From an uncultured Acidimicrobiaceae bacterium (lineage in GTDB: Bacteria; Actinomycetota; Acidimicrobiia; Acidimicrobiales; Ilumatobacteraceae), in NCBI GenBank assembly GCA_903919215.1, contig CAIXHI010000225.1, positions 1 through 8,788 of the forward strand: DNA of 8,788 nucleotides, in the 5' to 3' direction. Within the stretch, counting starts at the first letter, position 1. Every line of letters begins with the position of its first letter. Under the pieces are notes generated by a model that was not told the DNA's origin, ran no database searches, and was given only the letters and a program-made list of their open reading frames with translations. This document shows positions 5,339 through 8,788 of this stretch, in pieces. The translations under genes were made by a program, and so were the position numbers.

Positions 5339-6762
5339 TTCTCGAGCACACTCGCGGGCGGCACCAACGTGCTGTCGAAGAAGGCGAAGAACTCCTTCGT
5401 GGAGCCCTTGATGTACCGATAGGTGTTGCTGCCCATCCGGCGGTCGAGGAAGATCGGTTTCACTCCCCCGTCGGCCTTGTGCTCGAAGGTGAAGAAGTTG
5501 GGCCACGTACCGTTGATGTCGAGCTGGATCGCCTTCTGGCAACCAATGTTGATCATCGACTGGGCCATCTGCTCGGCGCTCACGAGTCCGATGATCATGT
5601 AGGCCAGTCGCCCGTCGGGCATCTCACAAGCGGCCGAACGGTTGACGTACACGTCCTTGCCATAGTTGGCGCCCCAGAACGTTCCGGCAGCGAGGCCCTC
5701 TGCCACCTTCGAGGTGGCCCCGTCGACCATCAACGTCAGGTTCTGACGGATGCTGAGCCAGGAGCCATCGTCCTTGAGGTCGCGTCCCCACATACCCAAG
5801 GCGAGCTTGCCGTCCTTACCCACCGCCAGAGTTGCCTGTCCGTCGAGCAGTGGCTTCACGACGCGCCCCTCGGTGACGTAGCCACCCTTCACGTGTTCGA
5901 AGCGGAAACCACCGTTCATCGCCGCCACAAGGGAGGCGTACAACTCGCTCGGCACACGGTCGTCGCGCACCCAGTCGCCGCCGGGTTCTTCCGAACCGTT
6001 GAACATGCCGGCGCGCAGGTAGGTCTGGTCGATGACGACGATCGAGCCGACCACGCCGCCAGCGTCCGGGAACGGGCGGATGGACGTGGCCCACAGCGCC
6101 GGGTGTCCACCAGCGCTGGCGATGACGCTCCATTGCCCCTCGCCGTTGAGTGCGGGGGTGAAGAACGTCGTCAGCGCCGCTGGCGCCTGCGGTCCGGGGT
6201 CGACCGTGGTGGTGGGCCCGGTGTCTGCCGTGCCGGTACCGGCGGGTGTGGTCGTGGGGATCGTGCTCGTGATGGTCTCACCGGTGACGGCCAGGCTGAG
6301 GTCTTGTGCAGGTTCCTTCGATGGCGGCACGTCGTAGGTGTTGGCCTCGAGAAAGTCGATGACCGGGCCGAGGCCATGGTTGCGACCCCAGGCCGCCAGC
6401 TGCTGCTGCAACGGGTCGCCGCTGTCGTGCGACAGGTACATGCCGACCGATACCAAGTTCCAGATGACGAACGTGGCGGCCAGGCCCTTCGAGGCGGCCC
6501 ATACGGTTCGCCGGTCTCGCTGGCGGGGGGTCTCGCCGGCGGCGAGGCGCCGTTCGGCCCGTTTCCGGAGCAGCACGTACGGCGGGCGCAGCGACCACGC
6601 GCACCCGAGCCCCATCACGGCCAGCGCGGTGACAACGGCGCCGACACCACCGGTGATCAGCAACCCCCAGGTGGCCATACCAGCGATGAACACGGCAACG
6701 GCGAGCGAGATCGGCGGCAGAGCGCTCGTCAACTCGGTCTTGAACGAGAACTCGCGAGCCAC
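5335..6762 (-). CDS. Membrane-anchored NAGPA-type (phosphodiester glycosidase-like) protein
   Basis: The product has 475 residues from the GTG at 6762, chosen because TATCAT lies 6 nt upstream and the protein then begins VAREFSFKTEL; a start at 6828 would add 22 Cys/Arg-rich residues without membrane logic. Three hydrophobic helices are seen at about 18-38, 39-58 and 93-111, with a strongly basic loop (59-92) that should be cytoplasmic. The remainder would then be outside the cell. A Thr/Pro-rich linker (about 162-192) leads to a domain of the NAGPA family (related to the lysosomal uncovering enzyme, which cleaves GlcNAc from phosphodiesters): AMNGGF (281-286), repeated glycine-rich strands, and GCQKAIQLDINGTWP (408-421 region). 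The family's usual LDGGGS is replaced by LDING, which may change activity. Cell-wall or exopolysaccharide substrates fit the nearby glycosyltransferases but are inferred. It is the first gene of a three-gene operon. Confidence 0.82.
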   Translation of the reverse strand: MAREFSFKTELTSALPPISLAVAVFIAGMATWGLLITGGVGAVVTALAVMGLGCAWSLRPPYVLLRKRAERRLAAGETPRQRDRRTVWAASKGLAATFVIWNLVSVGMYLSHDSGDPLQQQLAAWGRNHGLGPVIDFLEANTYDVPPSKEPAQDLSLAVTGETITSTIPTTTPAGTGTADTGPTTTVDPGPQAPAALTTFFTPALNGEGQWSVIASAGGHPALWATSIRPFPDAGGVVGSIVVIDQTYLRAGMFNGSEEPGGDWVRDDRVPSELYASLVAAMNGGFRFEHVKGGYVTEGRVVKPLLDGQATLAVGKDGKLALGMWGRDLKDDGSWLSIRQNLTLMVDGATSKVAEGLAAGTFWGANYGKDVYVNRSAACEMPDGRLAYMIIGLVSAEQMAQSMINIGCQKAIQLDINGTWPNFFTFEHKADGGVKPIFLDRRMGSNTYRYIKGSTKEFFAFFDSTLVPPASVLEK

Positions 6763-6768
6763 GCAGGG

Positions 6769-6774
6769 ATGATA
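6769..6774 (-). promoter_or_regulatory. -10 box TATCAT of the NAGPA-PPOX-PPOX operon
   Basis: On the minus strand TATCAT fits TAnnnT and is followed after CCCTGC (6 nt) by the GTG at 6762. No Shine-Dalgarno sequence is present, which implies a leaderless mRNA. The -35 region is not recognisable. Confidence 0.5.
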
Positions 6775-6881
6775 GGTCGCGGCACGGCGAAAGGGGCAGC
6801 AGGGCGATGCACCGCACCTGGAAGCCACCAGACGCGACTGCGGTCACCCGATAGCACTCTCATCGCCGATCGCACGCTCGG

Positions 6882-6887
6882 TAGAGT
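6882..6887 (+). promoter_or_regulatory. -10 box TAGAGT of the glycosyltransferase genes
   Basis: TAGAGT fits TAnnnT and is followed after 7 nt (TGCCGCC) by the ATG at 6895, with no purine-rich ribosome site between. Leaderless transcription is the likely reading; no good -35 box is seen at 16-18 nt. Confidence 0.5.
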
Positions 6888-6894
6888 TGCCGCC

Positions 6895-7794
6895 ATGTCA
6901 CGGGCGCGGATTCAACTCGTCGTGTACCGCAACGAGTTCGAGGCGTTCCGGCGCACGATTACGGCAGTGCGTGCATGTGTTCGCCACGCCGTCGCCAGCG
7001 GCCTCGTGGAGGGCGTGACGGTTGCGATCGGCGACTGCTCCCCCACCCCTTCACTCGACGCACAGCAGGTCTCAGCCCTTGCCGCCGAGCTCAACGGTGT
7101 CGCTGCACTCACGTACACGTTCTTCGATGCGAACCTCGGCTCTGCCGGCGGTTCGAACCGCCTCGCCACCGAGGGCGACGAGGAACTGATCTGGGTGCTG
7201 AACCCCGACACCTATCCGACGCCGTCATGCCTGTCGGTGCTGATCGAGTCGCTCGCCGCCGAGGGGGTCGGCGCCTGCGACGCACGACAACTGCCGATCG
7301 AACACCCAAAGGGTTACGACCTCATCACTGGTCAGGCGTACTGGCTCACTGGCGCGTGCATGCTGGTGCGCCGAGCAGCGTTCGAATCGGTGCAAGGGTT
7401 CGACGGGCACCATTTCCCGATGTACTGCGACGATGTCGACTTCTCCTGGCGGCTGCGTCACGCTGGGTGGACGCTGCGCACCGCGCCTCGGGCGACGGTG
7501 TTCCACGACAAGCGCCCCACACCGGAAGGACTGCCGTCCGGATCGGAGTTCGAGCACGAATCGGGAGCATTGGCCCGGCTGAAACTCGCCCGGCGCTACT
7601 GCCGGCCAGAACTCGAACGTCGCGAGCTCGCTGCCTTCGAGGCTGCACCAGTTCCGGCGCTCAACCGAGCGGCAGCCGATTTCCGAGCCCTCGATCGAGC
7701 CGACGACCTCCCTGCACCGATGCCTGACGCTGCAGCGGTGGCCGATATGGAGCAGGACTACTACGGCCCTCACCGTTTCAGGTACGCGCTGTGA
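6895..7794 (+). CDS. Family 2 (GT-A) glycosyltransferase, rhamnosyltransferase-like
   Basis: This 299-residue cytoplasmic enzyme transfers a sugar from a nucleotide donor to a growing glycan. The Rossmann-like N-terminal half has VTVAIGDCSP (41-50, equivalent to the usual VDN-x-S), FDANLGSAGGSNRL (77-90, the N-x-G-x-AGG-x-N nucleotide loop) and WVLNPDTYP (100-108), where NPD takes the place of DxD for metal binding. The acceptor half has LTGACMLVRRAAFESVQGFD (151-170) and YCDDVDFSWRLRHAGW (177-192), with an acidic pair typical of inverting enzymes such as WbbL-like rhamnosyltransferases. The frame is open far upstream, antisense to the NAGPA gene, but the protein family begins at MSRARIQLVVY and a -10 box precedes this ATG. 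The donor sugar cannot be told. Its TGA overlaps the next GTG by 4 nt, so the two transferases probably act on the same polysaccharide. Confidence 0.9.
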   Translation: MSRARIQLVVYRNEFEAFRRTITAVRACVRHAVASGLVEGVTVAIGDCSPTPSLDAQQVSALAAELNGVAALTYTFFDANLGSAGGSNRLATEGDEELIWVLNPDTYPTPSCLSVLIESLAAEGVGACDARQLPIEHPKGYDLITGQAYWLTGACMLVRRAAFESVQGFDGHHFPMYCDDVDFSWRLRHAGWTLRTAPRATVFHDKRPTPEGLPSGSEFEHESGALARLKLARRYCRPELERRELAAFEAAPVPALNRAAADFRALDRADDLPAPMPDAAAVADMEQDYYGPHRFRYAL

Positions 7795-8788
7795 CCACGA
7801 ACCATCGCGACATCCCGGCTGGTACACCGCTCGGCGATTTGCTGCGCCTCGTTCCCGAGATCGAGTCTGGGGCCGAGGAGCCCTCGGTGTTCCTCTCGGT
7901 CGCCGTGCGCACACAGGGCACTCGGCCGACGCTCAGCGACACGCTCACCTGCCTCGCCGCGCAGACGTGCGACGACCTCGAGGTGTTGCTCTACGTCGAC
8001 ACCACTGTCGATGCGAACGAGGCCGCGGTCCACGCCCAACTCGCATCATTCGACGAGACGTTCCGCCGCCGTGTGCGTGTCGAGCGACTCAAGGCCGGCA
8101 ACCGAGTTGCGCCGTTGAACCGTGCCATCGAATCCGCCAGGGGTCGCTATCTCGCGATGCTTGACGATGACGACCTCGTGTTCGCCAACTGGGTGGAGGA
8201 CTTCCTGGCGGCGGAGGCACCGGGACGCATGCTGCGGAGTCGCGCAGTGGAGCAGGAAGTGCACCTCGCCACGGGCGGCGTCAGCGACCTCGAGCCCGTG
8301 TCGGGTTTCGTGTCACCGTACGCGGAACGATTCGACATGCTGCAGCACGTCGGCGTGAACCATTCGCCGATCCACACACTCGCGTTCCCGCTCCAACAGC
8401 TGCGGCAGTGGGGACTGCGGTTCGATCCCACGTTGCCCGTGCTGGAGGACTGGGATCTGCTGTTGCGCACCGCCCCCTGGACCGGTGTGATCGACACTGG
8501 CCACATCACTGCGCTGTATCGCAAGTGGGGGCACACAGAGGCCTCGATCCACAAGGTGCCGAAGTCGGAGTGGGCCGCCGCCAGCACTTTGCTCCTCGAC
8601 CGTCTCGATGCCCGACCACTCCTGCTGCCGCCAGGGAGCGCCCGCCAGATCCACCAACTCGTCAACACCTACGAGATTGCCATTGGCCGCGCAGAGCGGG
8701 CCGAGGCCCGGATCGAGGCGATCGAGCGTTCACGAGTGTGGCGAGCAACCAAACCCGTTCGAGTCGCGCTCCAACACCCGAAGCTACG
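7791..8788 (+). CDS. GT-A glycosyltransferase (3' partial, runs off the window)
   Basis: The frame is open from the GTG at 7791 to the last base, giving 332 visible codons. The GTG overlaps the previous stop as GTGA, and AGGT lies 7 nt upstream. After about 35 leader residues, FLSVAVRTQGTRPTLSDTL starts the GT-A fold (about 34-52), followed by LEVLLYVD, the helix LNRAIESARGRYLAMLDDDD with Asp125-128 as the nucleotide-sugar/metal motif (DxD type), and the acceptor-side EDWDLLLR (Glu219, Asp220). This looks like a family 2-type transferase. Near the visible end a charged helix rich in Arg/Glu/Ala is followed by SRVWRATKPVR (314-324), a WR-x-T-x-P-hR motif that I recall from tails of glycosyltransferases in surface polysaccharide clusters. 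The end lies outside the window, so a further domain is possible. Donor and acceptor are unknown. Confidence 0.88.
   Translation, partial: MTTNHRDIPAGTPLGDLLRLVPEIESGAEEPSVFLSVAVRTQGTRPTLSDTLTCLAAQTCDDLEVLLYVDTTVDANEAAVHAQLASFDETFRRRVRVERLKAGNRVAPLNRAIESARGRYLAMLDDDDLVFANWVEDFLAAEAPGRMLRSRAVEQEVHLATGGVSDLEPVSGFVSPYAERFDMLQHVGVNHSPIHTLAFPLQQLRQWGLRFDPTLPVLEDWDLLLRTAPWTGVIDTGHITALYRKWGHTEASIHKVPKSEWAAASTLLLDRLDARPLLLPPGSARQIHQLVNTYEIAIGRAERAEARIEAIERSRVWRATKPVRVALQHPKL

Larger units (their letters stand above)
6763..6894. other. Divergent intergenic promoter region
   Basis: This 132-bp gap is the longest gene-free stretch in the window and separates the leftward NAGPA operon from the rightward glycosyltransferases. 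It holds a -10 box on each strand close to its two ends. I see no strong -35 boxes, no clear palindrome and no terminator in it. The frame upstream of 6762 on the minus strand remains open to 6828, so a slightly longer N-terminus is possible. Confidence 0.7.

Noticed and set aside
5339..5542. N-terminal extension of the 136-residue PPOX protein
   Set aside because: It would overlap the membrane protein gene by about 200 nt and adds non-family residues; the GTGA overlap start at 5338 explains the layout better.
5245..6894. Long open frame on the plus strand continuous with the glycosyltransferase, suggesting an 849-residue fusion
   Set aside because: This stretch is antisense to the NAGPA and PPOX genes, its translation is low-complexity with no recognisable domain, and the glycosyltransferase fold begins at 6895 behind a -10 box.

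Overview
The window looks like a chromosomal segment of a high-GC actinobacterium. Genes are tightly packed, GTG starts are frequent, starts often overlap the preceding stop by 4 nt, and three promoters place a TAnnnT -10 box 6-7 nt from the start codon, which implies leaderless mRNAs. Gene content (ACAD10/11-like dehydrogenase plus kinase, small PPOX-type flavoproteins, a membrane-anchored NAGPA-type protein with an LDIN motif) would suit Acidimicrobiia, but no rRNA or marker gene is present to prove this.

Layout. (1) Positions 2-1387 (+) hold the 3' part of a membrane-anchored protein that resembles a zinc-metallopeptidase-like family (HELTHALQDQ ... EGDA ... GWGGDRY) but has lost the zinc and catalytic residues. 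(2) Positions 1428-4565 (+) form a compact operon: a FadR/GntR repressor, an acyl-CoA dehydrogenase of the ACAD10/11 type and an APH-fold kinase of the same pathway type. A perfect 13-bp palindrome overlaps the operon's -10 box, so the repressor probably controls its own operon. The dehydrogenase-kinase pair recalls the enzymes that phosphorylate and rearrange 4-hydroxyacyl-CoA (human ACAD10/11, Pseudomonas LvaA/LvaC). (3) A strong bidirectional hairpin at 4572-4598 separates this operon from a convergent one.

(4) Positions 6762-4593 (-) form a three-gene operon joined by 4-nt start/stop overlaps: a three-helix membrane protein with an extracellular NAGPA (phosphodiester glycosidase-like) domain, followed by two small split-barrel PPOX/FDOR-type proteins. 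Pairing an exported glycosidase-like protein with two cytoplasmic flavin or F420 proteins is unusual. (5) A 132-bp divergent promoter region (6763-6894) leads to two translationally coupled GT-A glycosyltransferases (6895-7794, and 7791 to the window end). These probably mark the edge of a cell-surface polysaccharide cluster that continues to the right.

No tRNA, rRNA, CRISPR array, insertion sequence or phage gene was seen. No gene-free stretch exceeds 300 bases; the longest is the 132-bp divergent region. The best candidates for something undescribed are the degenerate metallopeptidase-like protein, the NAGPA-PPOX-PPOX operon and the regulated 4-hydroxyacyl-CoA-type cassette.
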